The position numbers and the translations under genes were made by a program. Under the pieces are notes generated by a model. The model saw only the letters and a program-made list of their open reading frames with translations, did no database searches and was not told the DNA's origin. From the NCBI RefSeq assembly GCF_021130785.1, contig NW_025776200.1:124001-188000 (forward strand): 64,000 nt of DNA. Reading direction: 5' to 3'. Below are positions 10,810-21,049 of the stretch, in pieces. Each line of letters begins with the position of its first letter. Position 1 is the first letter of the stretch. This DNA is from Homalodisca vitripennis. Lineage: Eukaryota; Arthropoda; Insecta; Hemiptera; Cicadellidae.

Positions 10810-11129
10810 CTATTTCCCCATTTCTTCTACTGACATTTCTTCCGTGTTACGATCACTAAATTCCAAATCATTTTCCAAGTGGTCTGATCCTTCGCGTACT
10901 AATTTCTCTTCCCGAACATTTTCAATATTGGCACAAGCATCTTCACAGTCTGCAAATAAATGTTTACGCACTGTAGCAAAAGCCACCATTCATACACTCT
11001 TTCTTCTTCCTGAATAGCTTTCTTCTTATTATCAAGTACAGTACTCAAGAGTTTACGTTCCACGTTGTTGTTCGCATCTACGAAGCTAAAAAGGGCAAAA
11101 GAATCCATCAATTTGCTTAATGTTCTCAA
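10810..11129 (-). pseudogene. Unidentified short coding-like fragment
   Basis: On the minus strand, 11129 to 10990 reads MRTLSKLMDSFALFSFVDAN and onward to EEERVYEWWLLLQCVN. A frame change then gives KHLFADCEDACANIENVREE and a very acidic end before TAG at 10810. The continuity of amino-acid character across one frame change suggests a former exon. I do not recognise it. Confidence 0.25.
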
Positions 11130-11482
11130 AAAGGCGAAATTAGTTCACTGCTTTAAATCACACAAAATACCATTTTAGGCCAGAAACAGTATTTAAAACA
11201 TTTTGAAAACAATAGGTAGGGGGATCGGCGTACAAATTTATACAAAAAAACTTACACAGCAGGGCGTACGGCGTACAAAAGGTAACTCATCTAATAAAAC
11301 CACAAGCCAAACCACAACTAAACAAACCTGAACAACGCAGCAAACTGGCTCCCCCTCCAGAAGGTGTTGAGGATTGGTAGGGGTTAGGTAAAGTAGGAGG
11401 TGAGGGATGGGGATGAAGCGGCGTATCTGTTGAAATAAATAGTATTTACAGCGGAACATTTTACACGGCGCGCTCTATTACC
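11130..11482. other. Non-coding, no feature recognised
   Basis: No credible coding frame. The sequence is AT-rich at first, then contains two GGCGTAC motifs (about 11231 and 11262-11275) beside the GC-rich edge of the piggyBac-like terminus. Confidence 0.4.
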
Positions 11483-12050
11483 CCTTGGGACGCCAACGTC
11501 CGATTAATCGGACCGTCGAAGTCTAGTCAAAAACCGCCAACGTCAGATTGATCAGCCGTCCGGGGAAAACATCTTTTAAAAGTTATTTATGAAGTTGAAA
11601 AGTTTGTTTAAACTGTTAGGACTATTTTAGAAGTAAACAAGACTATCTGTAATCATTTTTAAAATTGGTAGTACTAATGACCTTGATACAGCTGTTTGAT
11701 CATAGTAGCCTGTTTCACCCGCGAAATGCGCTAGTATCAATCCGTGTACCTGCCTGTCTCTCTGTGATCGCTTCTGTCCTGTGTTTGAGAGGTTAGGTGT
11801 TCTCTGCTATTCTTAGACTTTTTTAATTGTGCGAGATTAGTAGTTCACCGTTGAGTAACAACACAATTCAAAATATTATCGTAGAGGATCAGTTTCTTAG
11901 TGATAGTGAGGTAAATAATGTGCGTAACAGTTTGAGGCAAGTGAAAATAAAGCTGATGATACTGATTTGGATCCTACATTTTTTCCTACTGCCAGTACAA
12001 GCAGCAGCAGTCCACGGAATTTAGATAAAAGAAAGCCTATTAATAGGTCA
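11483..12050 (+). mobile_element. 5' end of a piggyBac-like element (C), truncated
   Basis: Begins CCCCTTGGGACGCCAACGTC after TTAC, the form of a piggyBac-type left terminus (usually TTAA then CCC). A perfect 16-bp palindrome GTCCGATTAATCGGAC lies at 11500-11515 and a related GCCAACGTCAGATTGATCAG follows. Downstream, a coding-like stretch reads EDQFLSDSEVNNVRNSLRQ, then after a frame change ADDTDLDPTFFPTASTSSSS and a basic KRKPINR, typical of the acidic/serine-rich N-terminus of piggyBac transposases. It stops at about 12050; no catalytic part follows. TTAC instead of TTAA is a weak point. Confidence 0.45.
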
Positions 12051-12335
12051 GGGTGATCCGTTATATTCCCGCAACGCTTACTTTTTTCAATGAACTTTTA
12101 TAAAACGATGTAGTTGATTAACAGAACTAACATTCCATCAATCAATAAGCATTTCCAGGTATTCCGGTCGGTATTGTTGTCGCCGTCATCTTATCTTTCT
12201 CGGGAATCCCGATTACGGCAGGCCGCGCGGCATCGCAACGCCTCACTTCAACTCTGTTACCTGTACAGTTAAGTAGTGTACTCATTCCACTTCGAGCAGT
12301 GAACATCGAAAAACTGACGTCTCCTGATCTGCGAT
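12051..12335. other. Non-coding, composition shift to GC-rich
   Basis: From about 12180 the sequence becomes GC-rich and leads into the tandem-repeat unit. No promoter motif or gene can be assigned. Confidence 0.35.
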
Positions 12336-13010
12336 ATGGACCAAGAGCTATCTCGTCCAGTCGACACCGGTGGCGGAAATTACCTTCCCTTGCCGCTGAA
12401 GTCCCTGCTGGAGTCGTGCGGGGCTTCGAAAGCGAATGAGGATTCCGCCGCCCAAAACGGCCTCACTAAAGGCACTTCAGGCCCTGCAACGGAGCTGCTG
12501 CTGCTGCCTCCCAGTCACTCTCCGAGACCTCTGGACCACTTCCCGTGGTTTTCGAGACCGGGAGCAGTCCGCCGGTGTCCACTGCCCAGCCCGCGGTGGT
12601 GTTTTCCAACATCGCCCAAAAAGGCCTTCTTAAAGGCCACTTCAGGCCCTGCAACGGAGCTGCTGCTGCTGCCTCCCATTCACTCTCCGAGGCTTCTGCA
12701 CAACTTCCCGTGGTTTTGGAGACCGGGAGAAGTCCGCCGGCGTCCACTGCCCAGCTCGCGGCGGTGTTTACCAACACCTAAAAAGGCCTTCTTAATGGCC
12801 ACTTCAGCCGATCGTCGGAGTCCGCCTCTGCGACCCGCCCGATGGTTCCTGCCGTTACCTTTCGGCAACTCCTGGGTGGCGACCTGCAAGCGGTATGCAC
12901 CGCCAGGACACTGCGTCTGAAGACGACTTCAGTAGCCCACTTCCGCTCGCTGCAGCGATATCTCCACGGCGCATAGTGGAGTATTTGGCCCAAAAACTTG
13001 GCCAAGGTTG
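12336..13010 (+). other. GC-rich coding-like segment with internal tandem repeat, product unknown
   Basis: One plus frame from ATG 12336 is open for 194 codons (to 12920), but the other two plus frames and one minus frame are also largely open, so the coding frame cannot be chosen. Another plus frame ends with TASEDDFSSPLPLAAAISPR, then RIVEYLAQKL, to a TGA at about 13010, which looks more like normal protein. It could be the ORF1 start of a non-LTR element, but no zinc knuckle or other domain is visible. Base composition differs strongly from both flanks, suggesting an inserted piece. Confidence 0.25.
12473..12807 (+). repeat. Tandem repeat, unit 165/162 bp, two copies plus a partial third
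   Basis: CACTTCAGGCCCTGCAACGG starts at 12473 and again at 12638, with the following 150 bp well conserved (CTGCTGCTGCTGCC, then CCGTGGTTTT, then CAACAYCG-CC-AAAAAGGCCTTCTTAA). A third CACTTCAG begins at 12800 and diverges after 8 bp. Both spacings are multiples of three, so the repeat does not change reading frame. Confidence 0.85.
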
Positions 13011-13645
13011 AAATAAAAATTTACCAATAGTAATGTGTTTGGCGTCGTTGGAAAGACAATGAATATGGCGCGTTTGCTTTACTAATTACAGCGGTATATT
13101 TTATTTTTTATTTGCTGCTATCAACATCGTCATATTGATATGAAAATTGGTGGTCGTTTGAACATAGGGTTTGTAGTATGTATTATTAGGAACCATGACA
13201 TTGAGCAAAAACTTATAAAATTTCTCATAAAGAAAAGACATATTTAATTTTAGTAATCCAATAGTATATTTGTCAGGGCTTGTCGGCTATTTTGCTATAT
13301 ACAGTTTTGTTTTTTTTTTGGTATACAAAGAAACTATAAGAGAAATTAAATGGATTGCATATTGTAGCCATTTAAAATTAAACCATTTTAAATAGGTCAA
13401 TGAATTTTAGGGGAAAATTACTTTTCCTCAAATACAAGTTGTGGTCATCCTCTGCAACATATAACACAATAGTTAAAAGGAAATTTGCACTCTTTAAGAA
13501 TGCTGCTTGCTTATTCATTTAATTTAGACTATATGTGGAACTGTATGTTTCTTAAAGATGTAAACATTGGAAATAAAGTTAATTTTGAATATTTTGTTAT
13601 TCACCACAGTAAAATTATTTTATTTCGTAGTGAAATTATAATAAA
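13011..13645. other. AT-rich non-coding, probable 5' flank of piggyBac-A
   Basis: No credible gene or terminal repeat. An open frame at 13485-13814 overlaps the start of the piggyBac-A gene in another frame and is not supported. Confidence 0.4.
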
Positions 13646-14050
13646 ATGGACAAACAAGAGATCGATGATACTCTTGAAGGCCACAGTGCTTGTGAACTTA
13701 CTGATCTTTCTGTGTCAGGGAGCGAATACTTACCATCTGGAGCAGATAGTAGTACTTACCATCTGGATTCAAATGCAGACGGTAATGATGAGGAACTTGA
13801 TGCAAATGAAGTAAGTCATGCATTAATAATATTGAAGAAAACGTAATTGTTACTTCAGATGACGTAAGTCTTCAGAATGCAGTTCTTTATTTCTCACAAC
13901 ATATAAGCTTAGGTGATGAATTAGGTGTAAATATTTATGAAAATAATACAAGATCAGAATTGGAAGAACCTTATCAGCAAAATAATGAAACCGCCCATGG
14001 CGATGTGCCCGAAACTGATGATGGGCCAAATGGCGAAACTGAAACAAGTA

Positions 14051-14478
14051 GAGTAGAGTGGGGCAAAAGTTCGTGGCAGGTAAAAGTTCGCACTGGGGTA
14101 ATTTTAGTGTTGTGAGAGTTGCAGTTGGCCAACTTGCTCATCAGTGTAATGGTCTCAAAGTAGTAGCTGCGTCAACGTAGTTTCGTACTTCCAGATACCT
14201 TGATAATACAACTATGAGGTAAGTTACAAATTAATACTTTCTGATGTAATATTTCGAGTTTTTGCAAACAGTTAATTAGACTGATAACATTTACTTTTCA
14301 ATTAAAACCGCATATAATCTGAAAGCACAGTGAACAACGTGTGCAGTGATGCTATTGACAGTTCTCAATTTCTCCGCTAGATTGTAGCACTAAGCAAATA
14401 ATGTAATTGCAGGATGTGGGGCAAAGATTCGCACTGCGCGGTGGGGCAAATGTTCGCATGCGAACTTTTGCCCCACCA
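14051..14478. repeat. Left subterminal repeat cluster of the pogo element
   Basis: GGGGCAAAAGTTCG (14060), TAAAAGTTCGCAC (about 14081), GTGGGGCAAAGATTCGCAC (about 14415), GTGGGGCAAATGTTCGCAT (about 14440) and the inverted GCGAACTTTTGCCCCACC (about 14460-14477). Such spaced copies are typical transposase-binding sites in DNA transposons; binding here is inference. Confidence 0.75.
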
Positions 14479-16212
14479 ACGTGATATAGTTACTTGTTTA
14501 AAAAGAACACTAATAGGTCTAATATTCTTAAGGGAATAAAATATTTCTTTATTCTCAAAGCAACTAATTATTTTAATTTGTTGAAAATATATTATGTTTA
14601 ATTATTTTTAGGCTCCAATACTAAAAATTTCAATTTTTTTTCCCAGAAATTAAAAGAGAAAAACTGATCGGAAAACAATAACTGAAGGAATGCTACAAAT
14701 AGCACGACAGAAGTTAGAAGCTGGTATCTCTATAAGGCAGATAGCGAGGGAGTTTGGAGTATCGGATACAGCTTTACGGAAACGTCTGAAACAGGTAGTT
14801 ATTTCGTTAATAATTTTGATTATATTAATTAGATCTACATGCGATATCCCACTAATTTACTAACTACAATTACAATTTATTTACTAATTTACAAAAAATG
14901 TTCAGGCCGAGATAAAACTAGATACCGAATACAGCCAAATGACACAAGCTTTTTTTTAGGGCTTTGGAGTAAGTAAGCTGGGGCGCTTCGTGTCAGTCTT
15001 CAATGAGGAACAAGAAAAAGAATTGGCGGAGCACTGTAAGAAGTTAGACACATGTTTTTACGGACTCACCTTCAAAGACCTTCTTCGATTGGCATATGAA
15101 TATGCTGACACCAACGGGATACCACATCCCTTCAACAAGGAAACCAAACAGGCAGGTAAAGATTGGGGTTTGAGTTTTTTTAAAAGGTCACAAGTTGAGC
15201 CTTCGCACACCAACAAAGACCAGTATAGCTAGAATCATGGGCTTCAACAAGCCTCAAGTGGATCTTTTTTTTTTCAAACCTTAAAAATCTCTTGATGAAC
15301 TACAAATTTCCTGCTTCCCGTATTTTCAATATGGACGAAACAGGAATGAGTACAGTACCCAACAAAAAACCCAAAGTTGTTTCCATTCAAGGAAAAAAAG
15401 GTGTCGGCAAAGTTTCGTCTGCAGAAAGAGGTCAGTTAACCACTGTCATATGCTCAATGAGTGCTAGTGGAAATTACATACCCCCTGCCATAATCTTTGC
15501 CAGAAAAAGGGCCAAACAAGAGCTCATGAATCGAGCTCCTCCTGATTTTCAATTATGATGTGTTCCGATTCTGGGTACAGTAATTCCGATCTGTTTACCG
15601 TTTGGTTGAAACACTTCCAGAATCATGTTGCATCAAATGAAACAAATCCAGCTCTATTAGTCCTGGATAATCATGGATCGCATATCAGTATTGAAAGTAT
15701 TGAATTTTGTAGGCAGCACAGTATCCATCTTCTCTCTCTACCACCACATAGTAGCCATAGGATGCAACCTCTTGACAGGAGCTTCTTTAACCCCTTGACT
15801 GCTGTAAACGTACATATACGTTTTCGTCCGCGGAGCCCTCACTGCTACGCCCGTAAATGTACGGAACACGATGTATCTCCTTTGTTGTAGTCCACTACTA
15901 CTGAACAAAGGGGCCCACACCATCTAGCGGCCTCAATATGAACTATCTGGACACTATTCTCTTGTTGATTGGTGCTGCTACCTGATATATTATATTTCAA
16001 CTACCACAAAACCACGTGCATTTCTGTTTCTGAATAAGTTTTGTCAAAATGTCAGTCACAGAAGTGGTCTTGTCTTGTGCTTTTTATGTGTTTTTCGGAC
16101 TTATTGAGGTGTTTTTATTTATATAGTGTTTATTTATATAAATATAATTACTAGTATAGTTATTACTACTGGACATAATTTTTGTTGTTGTTGGATAATT
16201 AGACTACCATTA

Positions 16213-18159
16213 TGTCTATGGATAACGAAGGCGAGTATGAGATTAGAAGATTTTTAGAAATGCCGAGTTCTGAAATAGGATTGGATTTGAGTGATTTATC
16301 AGAGGATGATGACGTTTGTTGATACTGACCCTTTATACCAGCCAACAATTATCGGTAAGTGAATCTGAAATCCGACTTGGATCTTGATTGTAATACACTA
16401 TTATTAGAGGAGGTTAGTGATCTTGACATCGTTGAGGAACAGAATTTACCTGGACCGAGTAGGGTAATTTCTAAACGAAAAAAAACTACCTCTAATGTAA
16501 ATAGAAAAAAGAATAAGATAGAGAGAAAAAAAACTGTTCAAACCTAAAGTAAAATCAAAAAACCAAAGTAATAAAAACGAAGGGGTTAATATAAATAAAA
16601 ACTAAATACACTCATGTCATGGACATCAACTGATTTTATTCCACAAGTTTTTTGAATTTGATAATTCGGAAAGTGGGGTAGTGGATTCAGACACATTTTC
16701 AGAGAAATTGTTCTGAACTGTATTGCTTTGAAAAAATTATTACTGACGAATTGTTAGATTTAAATTGTTTTGGAAACAAACAAACAGTTTGAGTACATTG
16801 TTTCCACATCCCCCCCCTTCAGAACACTCTCGATTGAAAAAGTGGGTCCCAATTACGAAGAAAGAAATGAAGTTATTTTTGGCTACTACAATGTTGAAGG
16901 TACATAACAAAAAAATAGCCATTGAAGATTAATTGGTCGAGTGACCCTCTTCATAAGAATAGTGTCTCTAAATGCATGTCTAGAGACAGGTATTTTATTA
17001 TTTTTGCGTTTATTGCACTTTTCTGATAATACACTTCCTCCCGCTCAATGCAAACTTAGTAAAATAAAGGAAGTGGTTGATATTTTCAGGGCAGCATTTT
17101 CCCGCAACTTCAAACCATTTAGAAATCTATGCATTGACGAAAGTTTGTTGCTTTTCAAAGGACAAGCTTGGCTTCAAAATGTTCATGCCCTCAAAGAGAA
17201 GTAGGTTTGGAATTAAATTATTCCTGTTATGTGATTGTGAGACGGGTTACATACTTGATAGCATTGTTTATACTGGGAAAGACAACTGACTACTCCAATT
17301 CCGAAAATCTTGGTATTTCCGGAGCAATTGTGACAACTCTTTCTCCAAAATTATCTCAACAAAAGGCCACTGCTTATTTATTGACAACTGGTATTCCAGT
17401 CCCGACTTATTTACATTTTTTGCACAAAAAACAAAACTAATGCTTGTGGGACAGTAAAATCTATAAGATTGGGAATTGCCACAGTTTTCAGAAAGAGCTA
17501 GAAGTAGGTGAGCGGGAAAGCCCTAAATAATGGCACAAGTATAGCAGTCAGGTGGATTGATAAACGAGAAGTTGTCATGCCTGACATCGGAGCACAAAGA
17601 TGAGATGGTATCTACTGGTAAACTAGACAGAAAAACAAAAGCGGCCATTGTGAAACCCATATCTGTTCATGACTACAACCAAAACATGGGAGCAGTTGAC
17701 AGGTCGGACATGATGATCGTCAATGTAGAATGTGTACGCCGAACTACTCGATGGTATAAGAAGCTTTTTTTTTCCATTTTTTTTGGATATGTCTATATTA
17801 AATGCACATGCCATATACCTTTGTCAAACAGGCAGAAAACCAACGTTGCAGCAGTTCCACCTAGAGCTTGTTCGCCAAATAATGGCTGATAATTTGGAAC
17901 CACGGACAAAACAGAAAGGTGGCCGACCCTCTGTGTGTGATAATCCAATGCGTCTAACACAGCGTCATTTTCCATCTCTTGTACCATCCACGGAAAAAAA
18001 GAAAAAATGCACAACGTATTTTGTCACGTTTGTAAAAACACAAAACAAGGAGAACAGAAACGCCGCGAATCGCGCTACCAGTGCGCTGAATGCGATGTTG
18101 GGGCTGTGTGTGGTGCCCGTGTTTTTGCACTATTCCACGAACTCAAAAATTATTGAATA
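16213..18159 (+). pseudogene. piggyBac-B transposase, heavily degraded
   Basis: Starts MSMDNEGEYEIRRFLEMPSS (16213), with acidic and then basic stretches. The catalytic region is visible in pieces: NLCIDESLLLFKGQAW (17130-17175), FMPSKRSRFGIKLFLLCDCE (17180-17240), YILDSIVYTGKDN, DNWYSSPDLF-type residues near 17385, then VDRSDMMIVNVECVRRTTRWY (17695-17755). The Cys-rich end CHVCKNT, then YQCAECDVGAVC, lies in another frame at about 18018-18125. Many stops and frame changes. Confidence 0.8.
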
Positions 18160-18524
18160 ATAACTCAAAGAGCTTTACAAAGTGTAAATACAAACAAATG
18201 TTCTAAATAAATACGTTTCTTTTCATTGTGAGTATTATTTTTCACTTGCTAAAGAATTATAAACAGATAATTTCCTACCCATCTTTAGTTTCCTTCAACC
18301 CCCCTCCCCCCCCCACCATCCCATTATATAAAAAATACGGGTTTTCCCCCCTAATTACTCCTTATTGTATTCTGGAACTGGCCCTCTAAATAAATAGTAC
18401 TCAGAGTGCTGTATAATATTGTTTTTTGCCAATAAAATGATTAACATTAATTTTGGTTGCAAGTGGCAAAAAAAACCCCGCAGTGAGGTGTCAGTACTGC
18501 AAGAGTATCACAGCATTCAAGGGG
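18160..18524. other. 3' non-coding part of piggyBac-B
   Basis: Contains AATAAA (18208) and a C-rich run at 18298-18317, then the right terminal repeat. No gene. Confidence 0.5.
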
Positions 18525-19425
18525 TTAAGTCTTTGAAAGATTTTTTTCCCAATCTTGTGACAGATGGCTGTTGAATCATCCAGGTAGAGTAATTACCCAG
18601 TTCCAGGTCGCAGAGATCTTTGCTGAGGCATATGAAAAGAGTGCTACTATGGGAAAAGCGTTAACTGGTTTTAAGGTTTGCGGCATTTTTCCTTTCAATA
18701 AAGATATTTTTTCTGAGGAAGACTTCCTCCCAAGTAGTGTTACAGATCAGCCAGTGGAGGAAAATAACCCAAGCCAAGCGTGTGCAGATGAGTCTGGTGC
18801 TTCCCATGAAGTCCTGGAAGAGGATGTTGTTGATAATTTCTGCTCAGTTAATGCTGACCATCAGGTCCTCGCAGAAAATGATGTAAGGAACTTTGTTAGA
18901 AGTGATAAAAATCTTATTAACCCTAAGATAGCTGAGCAAGAAACTTCTAGCAACACACAGTCAACACCGATCAAGAAAACTACACCCAAAACCAGTCAAA
19001 AAAATCAAAATCGTTGGGTGTCCCCACAAATGATAACACCTTTACCGAAGCGTACAGGCGTCCAGAAGAGAAAAAGTAAAAAAAATGAAATCTGAAATAT
19101 TTACAAGTTCACCCTTTAAAAATAAGCTTCTAGAAGCCACAGAGATAAAAAAGGAGGCGTTGAAAGAAAAGCTAGAAAGAAATTGTTGAAAGAAGAAAAG
19201 GGGAAACCCCGTGCTAAAGTCCCAACTAAGAAGCCCATTTCGTTAAATGTAGACCTAGAGCAGCCTTCAACCTCATCACAAAAAATTAAGTGCCCAGCTT
19301 GTGACGAAGAATACATAGATCCTCCGACTGAAGACTGGGTTCAGTGCTTTTCATGTGGATCATGGTGGCATGAGGACTGTTCAAGCTACGAAGGTGTAGG
19401 CCAATATATTTGTGACCACTGCTAA

Positions 19426-20001
19426 CTTTTAAAGAGGTTGTGATACAGTTTTTGTAATCAGGTTGTAACTTTGTATCCAAAATAATATCTACCTAATAAT
19501 AGATACCTTTGTATTTTCTTAATATGTATAGACTAATAATATGTGTTGATTTATTACTAAGACAACAAATTCAGATTAATTATTATTAGTAAGTAATGTA
19601 AAAGTAATTAAGTGTAAGTTCCAATATAGTTAGTATAAAATAGTTTAATTTTTTAAAATTTAAGTATTAATTTTGTTTTTTAAACTTCTCCATTTTGTAT
19701 TTGAACCTAAAATTAACTTTGAGTTTGTAATCAATACACAAATTTTCAAAATTAAAAATGCGTACTTTTGCCCCACCTAAAGCGGACTTTTGCCCCACTA
19801 GCGGGGCAAAAGTTCGCATTTTAACTTTTTTTTAGATTTTCATTTTTTAGCAGGTTTTTATTAGAATATTTTTATAAAAACATGTCATCCAATAGTTAAC
19901 ATCTTACCGTTACTGTATGCAAAATTTTGTTTTTTTTAATAATTTTACTCGTCACAGGCTGCCGTCAAACTTTAAGTGCAAGCTTTTGCCCCACTCTACT
20001 C
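19426..20001. repeat. Right subterminal region of the pogo element
   Basis: AT-rich until about 19757. From there motif copies occur in both orientations: ACTTTTGCCCCACC (19765), GACTTTTGCCCCACTAGCGG (about 19784), GGGGCAAAAGTTCGCAT (19803) and the terminal CTTTTGCCCCACTCTACTC (19983-20001). The middle two face each other and form a CCCCACTAGCGGGG-centred palindrome. Confidence 0.75.
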
Positions 20002-21049
20002 TACCGGTAATGATGACGATGGTAATGAGTGGGATGACATAAAGAGTACTGTCAGACAATTTCCCTATACTGACAATGAAGGGTTAGTGTATGATTTTGA
20101 CATATCAAATCCTGTAACAGTATTAGAGCAGTTTTTACCAGACGATATTATTAACCTCGTCGTAGAAGAAACAAACCGATTTGCCCGGCAAGATATTTCA
20201 AACAATATCCCCAAACAGAGGTCTTTTATGAGGCAGTGGATTGACTGTACTAGTGGAGAAATAAAACAATTTCTAGGGATTTTGATTGTGATGGGGATGT
20301 GCCCTTTGCCTCAAATAAAGTTATACTGATGAAATCACACCATGTTTAAAAATGACTTTATAAAGCAGGCTATGAAGAGAGAGCGGTTTGAAATGCTTCT
20401 TCGAAGTCTTCATTTTCATAATAATGAAGAAGCAGTAGGCGAAGAACCCAGGATGAAAAAGCTACAAAAACTGCTGGTCATGTTAAATGATAGATTCAAA
20501 GCTGTCAGGATTCCAGGTGAAACTGTAGTTATACATGAGAGCATGGTCCCGTGGAGAGGCAGGCTTAATTTCCGGCAGTACTTGCCGGACAAATCGCACA
20601 AATATGGTGTAAAAATATACAAGCTTTGTTCTCCTGATGGCTATACTTGCAAGTTCAAAATATACGTAGGTAAAGGTGACATTACATCTGGAATTTTTTT
20701 TTTTTTTTTTTTTTTTTTTAAGGGCAAAAAACACTTGGGTTATCATTGCCCGATAACAAGATATGACACCTACTCATAGTTTGGTAGTGTCAAAACAAGA
20801 AACTAGCACTAAAAACAAAAGAAATATTAATAATAACTAACTGGGCGTACTATACATAATACAGAACAGTTTTCTTAAAACTATTAAGAACATAACAAAT
20901 ATACACATATAAATATCTATTATATTATAACACTTAAAACTAGTTAACAATAGATCTGAGTGAGCTGTAAAGGGCCCACCCAGTCCGGTTACTCTGATGG
21001 AAGCTCTTTTTTTTTCAGGTACTTCACAGCCCTTCAAACCACTGGCCAG

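Larger units (their letters stand above)
15791..18524 (+). mobile_element. piggyBac-like element B, 2.73 kb, inside the pogo element
   Basis: Ends CCCCTTGACTGCTGT (left) and the inverse of CCCCTTGAATGCTGT (right), 14 of 15 matching, bordered by TTAA. An inner CCTCACTG / CAGTGAGG pair (about 15837 and 18481) forms a second inverted pair. It contains a degraded piggyBac transposase on the plus strand and is the deepest layer of the nested stack. Confidence 0.92.
15787..18528. repeat. TTAA target duplication of piggyBac-B (15787-15790, 18525-18528)
   Basis: TTAA flanks both ends, followed or preceded by CCCCTTGACTGCTGT and its near-perfect inverse. Excision at TTAA restores the SFFKSL reading of the pogo transposase. 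Confidence 0.92.
14652..19425 (+). pseudogene. pogo/Tigger transposase: psq-type HTH, DDE_1 domain, C-terminal PHD-like finger
   Basis: Exon 1 (14652-14794) encodes a pipsqueak-type HTH (QIAREFGVSDTALRKRL) and ends at a GT donor. Exon 2 begins after TTCAG at 14906. It reads KLGRFVSVFNEEQEKELAEH, FPASRIFNMDETG (first catalytic Asp, about 15340), LVLDNHGSHISIES (second Asp, about 15663) and MQPLDRSFF (third Asp, about 15765). piggyBac-B interrupts at 15790. After 18525 it resumes: LNHPGRVITQFQVAEIFAEA, FKVCGIFPFNKDIFSEEDFL, a low-complexity linker, and a final zinc finger KCPACDEEYIDPPTEDWVQC, then CGSWWHEDCSSY and YICDHC (19290-19425). Stops or frameshifts at about 14958, 15190, 15265, 15550, 18560 and 19095, so inactive. 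Confidence 0.87.
14051..20001 (+). mobile_element. pogo/Tigger-type DNA transposon, split by piggyBac-B
   Basis: Terminal inverted repeats: the left end at 14051 and the reverse complement of the right end at 20001 share 19 identical bases, then diverge. TA duplication on both sides. The element carries a transposase with HTH, DDE and PHD-type domains in plus orientation, and several internal copies of GGGGCAAAAGTTCGC near both ends. Without the 2.73-kb piggyBac-B insertion it is about 3.2 kb. The element sits inside the N-terminal coding region of piggyBac-A. Confidence 0.9.
14049..20003. repeat. TA target duplication of the pogo element (14049-14050, 20002-20003)
   Basis: TA flanks both ends of the inverted repeat GAGTAGAGTGGGGCAAAAG. 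Removing one TA plus the element restores the piggyBac-A frame. Confidence 0.9.

Noticed and set aside
12466..12777. Minus-strand frame across the 165-bp repeat as a real gene
   Set aside because: It has no stop in either repeat copy, but neither do the plus frames; there is no evidence to prefer it.
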